Assembly (NCBI RefSeq): GCF_000006565.2
Contig: NC_031477.1
Coordinates: 121,860 to 160,796, forward strand
DNA length: 38,937 nt
Reading direction: 5' to 3'
Source: Toxoplasma gondii ME49
Lineage: Eukaryota > Apicomplexa > Conoidasida > Eucoccidiorida > Sarcocystidae
In this document: piece by piece, positions 11,987 through 22,817 of the stretch
How positions within the stretch are numbered: position 1 is the stretch's first letter
Layout of the letters: every line of letters starts with the position of its first letter
Notes under the pieces: model-generated
Database searches by the model: none
The model's input: only the letters and a program-made list of their open reading frames with translations
Told to the model about the DNA's origin: nothing
Translations under genes and position numbers: made by a program

Positions 11987-13836
11987 TGTCATATCTTCTC
12001 CGATATAGTGTGTACAGACAAAACACTCCTGGAACAGATGAACTGCTACTGTGCATCCAAGCTAGCAAAACAACATAACATGTCAAGAAGAGTGACATCT
12101 GGACGTCAAGAATGGCGGTGGGTTTGGACATTAAGGGACCACTCTTCGCATGAGCATGGCCACTCGGCTGAAGTCCAGGATCTCGTTGTCTGTAAATTCT
12201 TGCCAAATCACAAGAATTTCTCCCACGGTAGCGGGTGTACCTTCTCATGGCCTAGAAAGGGTCTGAGTCAAAATTGGATCTGTAAACCCTACCTTCTCAA
12301 TCTCTTCAGAGAAATAGCAACCTCTGTCCGGTGCTTTTTCTCTTCGGACGGTATAGCTGAGCTTGAGACTGCGATTGCTCCATCGCTGCCCGGCGTCCTG
12401 ATAATTAATGGTATCGAGTCCAAAATCGCTGTCGTCATTGCCCCACAACTCCGGATGAGTAGCTCATGCGAAAAACTGGCAAAGAAAAAACAGAGTAGCC
12501 GCCGAAGACGGAATCACAAGCGTGTTAATCGGACAAAGAAAAGAAAAAAAACGGAACACCATTGCACTGTCACTATTCACCGGACGATTGAGCCGCTGGG
12601 ACGTGGTCACGCTGTTTCTGCTCTCGGACTAAACAAAACTGACCATCTACATATATGCCACGCTTCTGTCGTTCGTGTCTTTATTTTCGCAGAAGAGTGT
12701 CAGAGTTTAAGCATACAGCGTGAAACCCACCAACCGAAAAGTCAGTAACAAACGACGAGTCGATACTGTGCACTGCTTGTCTCGCCGATGACCGGAGCAC
12801 ATCGCCAGAAGCCGACCGACCCTCCGGTGCCGCTCAAGATAGCAGTTTTGCCTTGCATGCTGACAGAGCAACCGCATTCACGCGAAAACTCTGGAAGAGT
12901 ACTGCACAGTGAATCTTGCCTGATACAACCGGATAAGCGTCAAGGGTTTGACACTGTCAAAACGTATGCCTCGCGCGACTTGAACCATCAAATTGTCCAC
13001 GTTCTTGCAAGTTCGGACGTGGTGTATCGCATGCGTCGCAAGCCCGTACTAAGAAACGAAGGAAGGCACGTAAGGAGTCCAGTTAAACTTATCGGCAATG
13101 GTAGAGGGAACTGGTGCTCAGTTAGTCTATGACACATGTCCCCGGAAAACTTTATTCACGCAGACACTGATGGATCTCTAGGCGACTGGGCGGACAGGTA
13201 CGAGACTTCTTGCACAAGGAAATCGGTTACCAACACCCACGGGTGCTCGAAGATGGTATGCCGCCTGTCAACGATAACTGAATATCCAGTGTATCATACT
13301 TTTGACAGCAGCCAACGAATTCAGCTTTTGATGGCGGAAAGCTGGTCCTGGCGTACGCTCAGCGATGTAGTGAGACGGAGAGCGAAAGTGGAAGAGCAAA
13401 TACCGGCAGTAAGACGGACTACCCGAATCTACTCCTACACGCAGAATCAGCCAGTCTTTGTTTGGAGGTTTGTGGAGCAGAAGCACATCTTTTACACCGA
13501 AGATTTCAAAGAACACTAGAGAAAAAATGTCAAACCTCCAGAGCTCCAGAAAGTAACCCAATTTAGATGGACGAATCCTGACCTACATCGTCCACGGGCA
13601 AAAGTTGTGCTCCTGGATTCTTCTTGCTCCTTGTCTTGCGGAGCCTGTATCGTGACATTATCTTTATGAGGTGTTCCCCTATGTCTCAAACAACCGCGTT
13701 TCATGTTTCAATGGATTCACCAGGTTTTGACCAGCAAGAGACACCTCACCCGAATGAGGTCTTGCACGCAAATCCCAAAACGATAAATCCAGCCGAGTTA
13801 AAAGCATCAGTGTCACCTACTCTGATGGCATCGTAG
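11987..13836 (+). pseudogene. Long relic reading frame with three in-frame stops, unknown product
   Basis: One plus-strand frame runs from 11987 (just after a TAA) to the TGA at 13667-13669, about 560 codons, with only three interruptions: TAA 12746-12748, TGA 13130-13132 and TAG 13517-13519. About 26 stops would be expected by chance at even base use, so the frame was almost certainly coding. The middle carries a Lys/Arg-rich tract (about 12480-12560, many RRRR and KKRKK-like residues). The last part is well mixed and soluble-looking. A GT...AG pair at 13647-13723 (77 bases) would join it in phase to a tail ending with TAG at 13834-13836 that contains FDQQETPHPNEV. The stops could be nonsense mutations in a decayed gene or lie in introns. 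A 63-base GT...AG interval at 13101-13163 would remove the second stop in frame. I recognise no domain. Confidence 0.5.
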
Positions 13837-13971
13837 TTACAAAAAGAAACTGGGAGAAATCTACTCCTCCCGCCCCCGAAAAAAGACCTTACACCGCAGC
13901 ATGTGCTATCATGTCCCCCTTACTGTCGACTCGTCATCAGTCCGGGAAGTCGTACGAAAAATTTTGCAAGA
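13837..13971. other. Short gap between convergent coding tracts
   Basis: 135 bases lie between the plus-strand relic frame, which ends at 13836, and a minus-strand tract that ends at 13972. It contains A-rich and C-rich runs but no recognisable polyadenylation signal or terminator. Confidence 0.3.
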
Positions 13972-14585
13972 CTACATGCTATGCCAAGGAAAACAAAGCG
14001 AACTCACCAGCACCATACTGGCGTACTGATAGTAACAACGGCTTCGTGTTTTAACTGACAAGGACATACGAGCGGCGATCACGAACGATGTAAAGTGGTA
14101 TAACGAACTGTTTGACTGGTATTTATGTGGGTGTGCAAGTTCCATTAAACCAAAAGCCGCTTTGACAACATGGATCCAGTCAAGCATGGTAGACATTAAG
14201 CATACGTCTTTAACAGCTGAGATTTAATAATATCTTAAAGCGCGGTGGATGATATGATACAAAATGGCAGGAGCTTCTCACCTCAACAGGGTAGTCTAGT
14301 GCAACAAGCACGGAGTCACGGATGGCAGCTGGGTTTTTAAACTCTTCTGAGACACCTTTTCCGATGTGGTGACCAGAATAAAAACTCTTCTACCTCTTGT
14401 TTTCAAGGGTTATAGTCTCCTATCGTGAGAACACATGATCCGCATTTCAACTGCTGTTCTAGGGGAGACATAATATCTCGGAGGGCATAGTCAGGCTGGG
14501 CAGCAACTACAGGGAAAAAGTGGGGAAGTGTTCGAATCGCTTTAACTGTTTGTTGATCGCTGGATCGTGTACCGTCGACGTACAT
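13972..14585 (-). pseudogene. Minus-strand coding-like tract in three abutting frames, unknown product
   Basis: Three protein-like stretches follow one another on the minus strand in three different frames. The first runs 14585-14403 (60 codons, contains PDYALRDIMSPLEQQL). The second runs 14389-14210 (59 codons, contains GKGVSEEFKNPAAIRD). The third starts at 14196 and runs to 13972 (74 codons, contains DWIHVVKAAFGLMELAH). A strong donor (GAG/GTGAGA) at about 14284 paired with a CTCAG acceptor at about 14217 would splice the second segment to a short tail ending at a TAA at 14196-14198. The tract is therefore either an exon series with short introns or a frameshifted relic. The amino-acid mix looks natural, but I recognise no family. 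Confidence 0.3.
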
Positions 14586-14594
14586 TCAATTTAA

Positions 14595-15248
14595 GGTATT
14601 TCGGAACGGGCAAAGCATGAACCAAAATATATTGCCAGCCCACCAATCAAATTGACGGTATACAAGACAGATCGAGCTGCAGATGAGTACGCTCTGCTAA
14701 TAACCTCAACTTTCAAAGGCGACCAATACATCCAACTTGCTAAAAAACCTGAACATGTCCCAGCTCCGCCGCGACCGAAGCTAACATATGACGCGTGGTG
14801 CAAGTAGTAGAATTACCCCCTTTGTGGAAACTGCGACGGAATCAGTCTGCAGTGTGTTACAGCACCGAAGCATTGTTCGAGAGAGATATTAGAATATTTG
14901 CAGAAAAACTGCCACCTTCCATCAAATATAAAGAGCACGGATCCTTCCCGTTGCCCCCACCCTCCGGTAGCTTTCATCGCAATAACCGGCACTGTGTCAC
15001 CGCGCTGCCCGGAGACAACCTAATGCAAAATGCCAAGGAAAGACAGTGACTGTCAATGCTACCCTCGTGTTTCAGGGGGAAGCCAGCTTACCAGTCCGGT
15101 CCACGCGCATACGCAAATAGTGTGTTGCGGCAGGCTACGGCAAGCGTTCACGGAACGTATATAGATACAGTAACCCTCGGCACCAGGTTGTTTCTCAGCC
15201 AAGGAGAAGCTGTCCTATAACCGTCCCTACACTGCAATAGACTGGTAA
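14595..15248 (+). CDS. Possible four-exon gene fragment with short introns, unknown product
   Basis: A plus-strand reading can be joined in phase over three GT...AG introns: exons 14595-14803, 14863-14966, 15076-15156 and 15199-15248, with introns of 59, 109 and 42 bases. The second and third introns end in good pyrimidine-rich acceptors (GTTTCAG and TTTCTCAG). The first exon contains PKLTYDAWC and ADEYALLITSTFKGDQYI, and the last contains KEKLSYNRPYTAIDW before TAA at 15246-15248. The 5' end is open: a TAA lies at 14592-14594, so an upstream exon would be needed. Because introns were chosen by eye, part of the fit may be chance. On the opposite strand the first exon reads as a hydrophobic ORF (14803-14591), typical of the antisense of a soluble protein. 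No domain is recognised. Confidence 0.3.
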
Positions 15249-15473
15249 AAATATGACTGAAGTCATCGCTTGGCGCGGCGCTGCAATAATCACTCTATTT
15301 AGCGCGGTCGCGCGAGCGTGTTCATGGCGTACGTTGGAGTACGTGTGTTTCGCATTATTTTCGGTGACAGCATGCAACACATGTTCGCGCGTCGTTGCCA
15401 CCCTCACGAAAAGAGCCGTCATCACACCATCATACACACAAAATTTCGGGATTCTTTCAAACAACACCAACAA
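15195..15473 (-). CDS. Hypothetical ORF, soluble composition, unknown product
   Basis: An open frame of about 92 codons on the minus strand lacks a clear ATG at its upstream end. It has a natural soluble composition (contains FERIPKFCVYDGVMTALF and TREHVLHAVTENN). The codon-aligned opposite frame (plus 15253-15522) is hydrophobic and starts with ATG. That pattern favours the minus strand as the one formerly coding, but does not prove it. It overlaps the end of the plus-strand exon model at 15248, so at most one of the two is right there. Confidence 0.2.
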   Translation of the reverse strand: MLVLFERIPKFCVYDGVMTALFVRVATTREHVLHAVTENNAKHTYSNVRHEHARATALNRVIIAAPRQAMTSVIFLPVYCSVGTVIGQLLLG

Positions 15474-15909
15474 GCGGGATAGAGCACGTCTGCTGGTTGT
15501 GTCAAGCCAATGCCCAGTGTGACGATAAGCTAGCGCTGTTCCTATGGACCTGCCTGAACTTTTGATGGCTCAGACACTCTGAACCCTTGCAACACTATCG
15601 GTGAGACCATCAACCACGGAAAGCCATAGGCCGAAGGCCCAAGAAAATGGAAAAAGTAACTCCACGACGGCGGACGCAGATTCCGACGGACTGTAGCTAG
15701 TCTCAGCCTCGCGGCCGCGCGACACGCCAAGGGTATGGCGCTGCGTCCGTAAGTGTTTTGGCGTTGGTGCTCTACATTGGTTGGGAATGTGCGCCAGTAG
15801 GGGAACGAGGTGTAGGGGTGGGGTGCTGTTCAGGAGAGAACATGGTTGCATCGTGTCTGTTTCCTTTGGCTCAGCAGGTTTCCAAAACGCAGCTGTCATG
15901 CATAGGTGA
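15474..15909. other. Island DNA, overlapping ORFs on both strands, nothing callable
   Basis: A 128-codon minus frame (15956-15570) and a 94-codon plus frame (15758-16042) overlap here. Neither shows a motif or a convincing start, and each can be explained as the shadow of the other. Confidence 0.3.
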
Positions 15910-16911
15910 CAGAGACAGCATCCAGAAAAAATCCGTGGGGTCGTGTTTGCATCCAAGCAAAACTGGAATTCAACTTCGGACAGGAACGGGAACCTTTCAA
16001 GGATTCACGATTATTCGCCAGGGACTGTTTTACTGCGTGTGACGGGGGTCGTCCCTTTATCCAGTGCAATTGGTCTTCCGCGGCCGCATATACGATGCAG
16101 CGTAGATCGTGTCAATAGAATTGCCGGACGCTACATGATAAACAACGAAGTGGCCAGCGACGGACTGGTTTCCAGAACTGGGACTTTTACGTGTAAATTA
16201 AGCAGAAACAGTGGTCATGACATCTCTCGCCTCTGGCGCAGCGCACGTAATGTGAGGAGCCTGACGTTGTGAACTGTGTCGGTCGTAGCACCGTCGAGGC
16301 ACGCTCAAACGTGCAGGCGGACCGGGCGACGGCCTGGTGTCCTGCATCGCTGCGTTGCATCGAAATTGCTTGGTGTTGAGTTTCCAGTTACGCCAACGGA
16401 GCTTCCGGACAAAGAAGAGGTGACTCCCTCAGTGACACACACCATTTACACCGAATAAAGTATTGTAAGGTCAGTGCCTCCATTTCAGATATCTGCGGAC
16501 ATGAACCAGAAAAATAAACGTACAAAATTACTTACAGGTCCTTTTCAAGTGACAGGACAAACCTCCAAGAACTACTACGACGCATTTGCAAGAGGTGCGA
16601 CGACCATCATCATCACTCTGAAAAAACGTTCCATGTTCTCAGGAACAGTTTACAAATTCCGCATTGTCCTGTCAAGTTGAAACATTTCCAGAAACAAGCA
16701 AGAAAATTCTATGTCCCTTGTCCCGGCCATACACATACAGTTCAAGACCCAGACAGCAACCTGCCCGTCTTCCAGATTTCAACCTGAGACTTCTCCATTC
16801 CATACGCAAACAAAGCAGGTAACACCGTGCTTCCTTCATCTCAAGCGCGCCAGCTGCTGCCCGACCGGCCGTCCGCAACTCTCACGTTCGCCAACGTCTT
16901 CAGCAACCTGA
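15910..16911 (+). pseudogene. Second relic reading frame with in-frame stops, unknown product
   Basis: The plus frame is open from 15910 (after the TGA at 15907-15909) to the TGA at 16909-16911, 334 codons, with stops only at 16270-16272 (TGA), 16456-16458 (TAA) and 16678-16680 (TGA). About 16 would be expected by chance. The part around 16480-16680 is especially protein-like (contains QTSKNYYDAFARGATTIII). A 69-base GT...AG interval (about 16420-16488, acceptor CCATTTCAG) would remove the TAA in frame. As with the 12-13.8 kb frame, there are nonsense codons but no visible frameshift. The tail runs into the start of the 844-base tandem duplication, so its 3' end may have been replaced. No family is recognised. 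Confidence 0.4.
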
Positions 16912-17704
16912 GTTCTGGGATAAACAGTAGACCCGCACTCAAACCGCAGTAGTGCATTGTCCATAGCACTAACTATGCTGACTCCCGCGTCACGCCCAAA
17001 TCCACCCGTTCTTTTGCGCGTTAACGGCGTTGACAGTCCCACAGCAAAACGTTGCCAATGGTTGGAGGGACATTTGCTCTCAGTGCAAAACCTCAATCTA
17101 CATGCATGATGCCCCAGATTTACAATATAAGTGTACACACACGCGTCGCGCTCATGTGCGCTCACTTGCAGTCCTTGTGTGGTTTGACTGCCCACCAGTC
17201 TAAAACAAAAGCGTGCCCTAAGCACACCTGCGTTCATCCAGTTACTAAACAGGTGCCAGGCCAACACGAATCCGATCCGTGTATTCCGTACAATCTGAAG
17301 TTAGGAAGGATACCACAAAAGTGAATATCATGATATTTTTACAACTTGTATATACATGTTGGTTTCTCAAATATACGCTCACCTGCTAACAGCTCTTTTG
17401 GCCTAATTCCTGAAAGCCTCCCAGCTGGAAGTGCTCAGGACCCTCATAAAGGGCGGTGCGCACTGTGCAAACACAACGGCTTGCACCGCTCTACGACAGT
17501 GATATGCCACTGCGCCACTCGACGTCTCCGTGACTCACAAGACGGCGGACGGCATTCATTTATGCAGCACTCTCGAACAACTTTCAATGGCAGTCAAATG
17601 TTACTTTGCACAGGCACTGCCCTGTCGACAGTAACACCAAAGGATAACGTCTCCGGTTTACGGGGCAACGTCTGTCGGTATTCTTTGCTACCGCCAGCTG
17701 ATAA
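16861..17704. repeat. 844-base tandem duplication, copy 1
   Basis: This copy is nearly identical to 17705-18540 at an offset of 844. A long minus frame (16836-17267, 143 codons) and a plus frame (17052-17324) lie inside and are present in both copies unchanged, so they give no independent evidence of coding. The left boundary falls inside the tail of the relic frame at 15910-16911. Confidence 0.92.
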
Positions 17705-18540
17705 CCGACCAGCCGTCCGCAACTCTCACGTTCGCCAACGTCTTCAGCAACCTGAGTTCTGGGATAAACAACAGGCCCGCACTCAAACCGCAGTAGTGCA
17801 TTGTCCATAGCACTAACTATGCTGACTCCCGCGTCACGCCCAAATCCACCCGTTCTTTTGCGCGTTAACGGCGTTGACAGTCCCACAGCAAAACGTTGCC
17901 AATGGTTGGAGGGACATTTGCTCTCAGTGCAAAACCTCAATCTACATGCATGATGCCCCAGATTTACAATATAAGTGTACACACACGCGTCGCGCTCATG
18001 TGCGCTCACTTGCAGTCCTTGTGTGGTTTGACTGCCCACCAGTCTAAAACAAAAGCGTGCCCTAAGCACACCTGCGTTCATCCAGTTACTAAACAGGTGC
18101 CAGGCCAACACGAATCCGATCCGTGTATTCCGTACAATCTGAAGTTAGGAAGGATACCACAAAAGTGAATATCACGATATTTTTACAACTTGTATATACA
18201 TGTTGGTTTCTCAAATATACGCTCACCTGCTAACAGCTCTTTTGGCCTAATTCCTGAAAGCCTCCCAGCTGGAAGTGCTCAGGACCCTCATAAAGGGCGG
18301 TGCGCACTGTGCAAACACAACGGCTTGCACCGCTCTACGACAGTGATATGCCACTGCGCCACTCGACGTCTCCGTGACTCACAAGACGGCGGACGGCATT
18401 CATTTATGCAGCACTCTCGAACAACTTTCAATGGCAATCAAATGTTACTTTGCACAGGCACTGCCCTGTCGACAGTAACACCAAAGGATAACGTCTCCGT
18501 TTTACGGGGCAACGTCTGTCCGTATTTGTTGCTATCTCGC
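17705..18540. repeat. 844-base tandem duplication, copy 2
   Basis: It matches copy 1 with few substitutions until about 18530, where both copies diverge (copy 1 passes into copy 2, copy 2 into unique sequence). The minus ORF is longer here (18111-17584, 175 codons) because the junction changes its tail. Confidence 0.92.
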
Positions 18541-19850
18541 CATAGCCTCGCTGCTGCGCAATTGCTAGGAACGTTCTGTGACAGCATCCATGCACATGCC
18601 TGCAGCGCTCCAAATAGAGCTCATCGTGTTGCTGCTGTGGCGGAACCAAAACCCCCCACCTGGCAGATACAAACGTCTCTACCCACTACAACGCCTCAGC
18701 ATCTGTTCCACCCGTATTCCCATACACGTGTAAGTTCCCCAGCGCTGGTCAGCACAGAAACAAAGATACGGTCAGCACCCTACAACCGAAGGGAACTTAA
18801 TACGTTCTGCATCCGTGACGGAGTCACCGAAATACCACTCCCGTTCAGACGCTACATTTACCCGTCGTCGGTCGCCCGAAAACTGTAGTCTCATGACCAT
18901 GCGGCCGTGTCACCTAACTGCTTTCCAGACTTCCTCAGATGGAAGCACAGAGCGTGGAACTCAACCACCAGCCGATGCCTACAGTCTCTACGTGACGATG
19001 ATTGTAAGGACATTCTACAGGCATGCACCGGCTGTCTCGACAAATAGAAATCAGAGCCCTTGTCAGCCGGTCACTTATCTAAAGTCTTTTCCCCGCATCA
19101 AAGTCGAGAAACACTTGAAATATACGATTGCGCCAGGAGAACACGACGAATAAATGCATACCCCTGAAGAAGACCATCTATCTGCTCCGGCTCTCCCAGC
19201 CGTGTGGGCGTGTGTCATCCAGCAGCTAGCGTGGAAGGAAAAACTAGATTCATTCTTGCCTAGGAGAATCACTGAAACTTTTAAACTGAATTGAATGGCA
19301 CCCCGCACTATCACCTTGTGCCTTGCGGAGTGTGCTTACTCGCCCTACAGTCCCGACAAACAAAATTCATATTTCTCAGTCAATTGACATAGCGCGAACA
19401 GCAGACTGCCCCTACCGTAGAGTCTACAGACCTCCAAGTACCTGTCAGCAATTTCGAAACTGTCTGGCCCCATCTTTATCGTATTCATTCCAATTAGAGT
19501 GTTTCTTCAGAGAGTCTCAGAGTCTCTCTTGTCTCCAGTGTCTCGAAAGTACCGTTTATCATAGCAGTGCAGGATACATACCCACTGAGAAAGACGTTTG
19601 CACCTTGGTCCGCATAGCAAACTGTTTATTTCCGTGCTAGAAGGGTTGAGCAACAAGCCCAACAGCTGACCATCTTATTGCTCTACAGTTCCACTCCACA
19701 GTGCTCTTAATATTCTCTTCCCCGCTCCAAAAATTGTTTTCGTGAGCAGTCGCCCCTGCCACTGTCCTAATAGCGTATTCTGCCACGGACACAGCCTCCA
19801 CAGCTGGCATCGAAACCCATGCCCCATGTTTCACAATGATGTAACACAGC
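18541..19850. other. Right part of the island, no gene called
   Basis: Single-copy DNA with short ORFs on both strands. Plus 18190-18888 extends out of the duplication for 232 codons, and plus 19323-19640 is 105 codons. Sequence near 19752-19768 matches 16 of 17 bases at 10004-10020, a satellite word, so the satellite flank begins near here. Confidence 0.4.
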
Positions 19851-20052
19851 TCCTATGCCATCCGTCGCCACTGCATACACGCCGCCGACCGTCTCGAGCA
19901 CGGGACTCGCCTTTCCTCATCGACCACAGCCCCATATCTCCCTGTCGCAACACAAGCACCCGAAACAAATAGAGTACAAGTCGGGTCTGCGATGGGAAGA
20001 CACGCGCGTTGGCCTCTACCTGGAAGGCGGGTGGGGAGATACCCGTGCCTAG
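19851..20052. repeat. Diverged left edge of the 655-base satellite field
   Basis: About 200 bases share short words with the A monomer but are too diverged to phase. Full A monomers begin at 20053. Confidence 0.5.
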
Positions 20053-20708
20053 GTGGAGTCCGACATCCCATCGTTTGTCACTAGACGGCTGCCTTCTCGA
20101 ACGTCATCGAGCGCCTTGGGAAAATGAGGCGTTTATTGGCATGGGGCATAGGAAAGGAACAAACGCATGTCACTGACGACAACATGCTGTGTTCGCGACT
20201 CGGACGGGTGATACGAGACACAGGGACACAGCATGTGCCGTTGCAAATTCCGACACATCCTTCTTGACGTCGGCACTGACCCTCGCGTGACGAGTGCGTA
20301 CATCATCACCCTGAAACATGCCAACATGTCGCTCTCACAAACGAATCGTGGTGAGGCCGGCTCATAAATCTCTCGTGTTCAGTCATGGTTGCCGCCCATA
20401 CGCATGCCATTGCAACCGTCCAGACCCAATACGCTCTCAATCACCCCGACCTCCGTACCGATCTCCGGTGGTTACCTCTTCTGGCCCGGAGCGCCCAGCC
20501 ACAGTTCACCTCACAGCCCTGCCAGTCGCCAGCGCACACACATCGCCAACCATCTCAAACACGAGGCAAGCACGACCTCGCCAACTGCAAACTCGAGGCA
20601 TGCTTCCGAGTCAATATGGACGCGAAAACAACAAGGTGCCGCTTGACAAACCGCCGCGAACACACCCACGTTCGTCCGTAATCGCGCAGAGCCTACTGGC
20701 ATGCCTAC
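20053..20708. repeat. Satellite A monomer (656 bases), unit 1
   Basis: It begins with GTGGAGTCCGACATCCCATC and repeats with exact period 656 in the next unit. Plus frames of 85-140 codons cross it in all three phases because the strand is C-rich. One-base indels between copies show that these are not genes. Confidence 0.93.
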
Positions 20709-21364
20709 GTGGAGTCCGACATCCCATCGTTTGTCCCTAGACGGCTGCCTTCTCGAACGTCATCGAGTGCCTTGGGAAAATGAGGTGTTTATTGGCATGG
20801 GTCATAGGAAAGGAACAAACGCATGTCATGGACGACAACATGCTGTGTTCGCGACTCGGACGGGTGATACGAGACACAGGGACACAGCATGTGCCGCTGC
20901 AAATTCCGACACATCCTTCTTGACGTCGGCACTGACCCTCGCGTGACGCGTGCCTACCGGAGCACCCTGAAACATGCCAACATGTCGCTCTCACAAACGA
21001 ATCGTGATGAGGCCGGCTCATAAATCTCTCGTGTTCAGTCATGGTTGCCGCCCATACGCATGCCATTGCAACAGTCCAGAATCAATACGCTCTCAATCAC
21101 CTCGACCTCCGTACCGAACTCCGGTGGTTACCTCTTCTGGCCCGGAGCGCCCAGCCACAGTTCACCTCACAGCCCTGCCAGTCGCCAGCGCACACACATC
21201 ACCAACCGTCGCAAGCAAGAGGCAAGCACGACCTCGCCAACTGCAAACTCGAGGCATGCTTCCGAGTCATTCTGGACGCGAAAACAACAAGGTGCCGCTT
21301 GACAAACCGCCGCGAACACACCCACGTTCGTCCGTAATCGGGCAGAGCCGACTGGCGTGCCTAG
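20709..21364. repeat. Satellite A monomer, unit 2
   Basis: 656 bases, nearly identical to unit 1 with scattered substitutions. Confidence 0.93.
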
Positions 21365-22817
21365 GTGGAGTACGATATCCCATCGTTTGTCACTAGACGG
21401 CTGCCTTCTCGAACGTCATCGAGTGCCTTGGGAAAATGAGGTGTTTATTGGCATGGGCATAGGAAAGGAACAAACGCATGTCATGGACGACAACATGCTG
21501 TGTTCGCGACTCGGACGGGTGATACGAGACACAGAGACACAGCATGTGCCGTTGCAAATTCCGACACATCCTTCTTGACGTCGGCACTGACCCTCGCGTG
21601 ACGAGTCCGTACCTCATCATCCTGAAACATTCCAACATGTCGCTCTCACAAACGAATCGTGATGAGGCCGGCTCATAAATCTCTCGTGTTCAGTCATGGT
21701 TGCCGCCCATACGCATGCCATTGCAACCGTCCATAATCAATACGCGCTCAATACTACCATCGCCACAACACACTTCACTGGGCGCTTCTCCTGGCCCGCA
21801 ACGCACTCCTTAAGCTCAGCTCACGGCCCCGCCAGAAGCGATCGCATACTCGTCGTCAACCCTCAAAACCAAGGGACTCGCATTCCATCATTGACCACGA
21901 ATTCATGGCAACCTACCGGCAGAGGCTGCGCCCAAAAGAAAATAACAGAGTGCAGGTAGGGTAAGCACTTCCTCATTCACCAAAGCAACCGACTCGCATT
22001 TTGTCCTCAACAACAAAGCCCTGGCGACGTACCGTCGAACGCTGCACCCGAAACAAATAGCGTACAGGTTGTGATTGTGCAGGGAACATATCCAGGTTCA
22101 TCCACAACCGCGGAGACCTGACATTCGCGCTGAGGTGGGCCCGGCTCTCCCATCGCTCAGCTGTACGCACGTGCCTCGCAAAAAGTACATCGTCGCCCAT
22201 AGAACAGACTGATGCACTCCGGATGCCCAAGAGACAAGTGAAGACGACTGCCAGCCGCATTCACGACCCGGACAGGTGGTGCGAGACAACATCACGAGTA
22301 TATGCCGTCGCCAGTGTCCGCCGAAAACGAAGCCCTGCCGTGACACAGCATCTCTGTTGACTGCCTAGCATCCGTTTGACACAGCCACAGAGTCTCGCGT
22401 GGCGAGTGCGTACCAGTTCCTGAGGAACACCCATATGTCGCGCTCGCCACACACGCGCGATGAAGTCGGCACCCCATGCGTTCGTGTGCGTGCATATCTG
22501 CCGCCTATCCAAATGCCTCGGCAACCCTGCACTATCAATACGCTTTCAATCACCTCGACCTCCGTACCGAACTCCGGTGGTTACCTCTTCTGGCCCGGAG
22601 CGCCCAGCCACAGTTCACCTCACAGCCCTGCCAGTCGCCAGCGCACACACATCACCAACCGTCTCAAACAAGAGGCAAGCACGACGTCGCCAACTGCAGA
22701 CTCGAGGCATGCTTCCGAGTCAATATGGACGCGAAAACAACAAGGTGCCGCTTGACAAACCGCCGCGAACACACCCACGTTCGTCCGTAATCGGGCAGAG
22801 CCGACTGTCGTGCCTAG
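21365..22817. repeat. Composite satellite unit A1-B-C-A2 (1453 bases)
   Basis: It starts as an A monomer for about 365 bases and switches near 21730 to subfamily B. It passes into C (GGTGGTGCGAGACAAC near 22275) and returns to the second half of A near 22545. The same composite recurs at 28258-29711 and, with its start hidden by a gap, at 23410-24751. Confidence 0.88.

Noticed and set aside
12008..12748. A complete 246-residue protein starting at 12008
   Set aside because: The first codon is GTG, the frame is open further upstream to 11987, and it continues past the stop at 12746. It is better seen as part of a longer relic frame.
16836..18111. Minus ORFs of 143 and 175 residues in the 844-base duplication
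   Set aside because: They are identical in both copies because the duplication is recent, so this is not conservation. The two differ in their tails only because of the junction, and there is no recognisable domain.
16861..18540. The 844-base pair as long terminal repeats of a retroelement
   Set aside because: The copies are directly adjacent with no internal domain between them, and TG...CA ends or a primer-binding site are not visible.
20318..20740. 140-residue plus ORF recurring in satellite A monomers as a possible gene family
   Set aside because: All three plus frames are open at once because the strand is C-rich, and one-base indels between copies change the frame. There are no domains.
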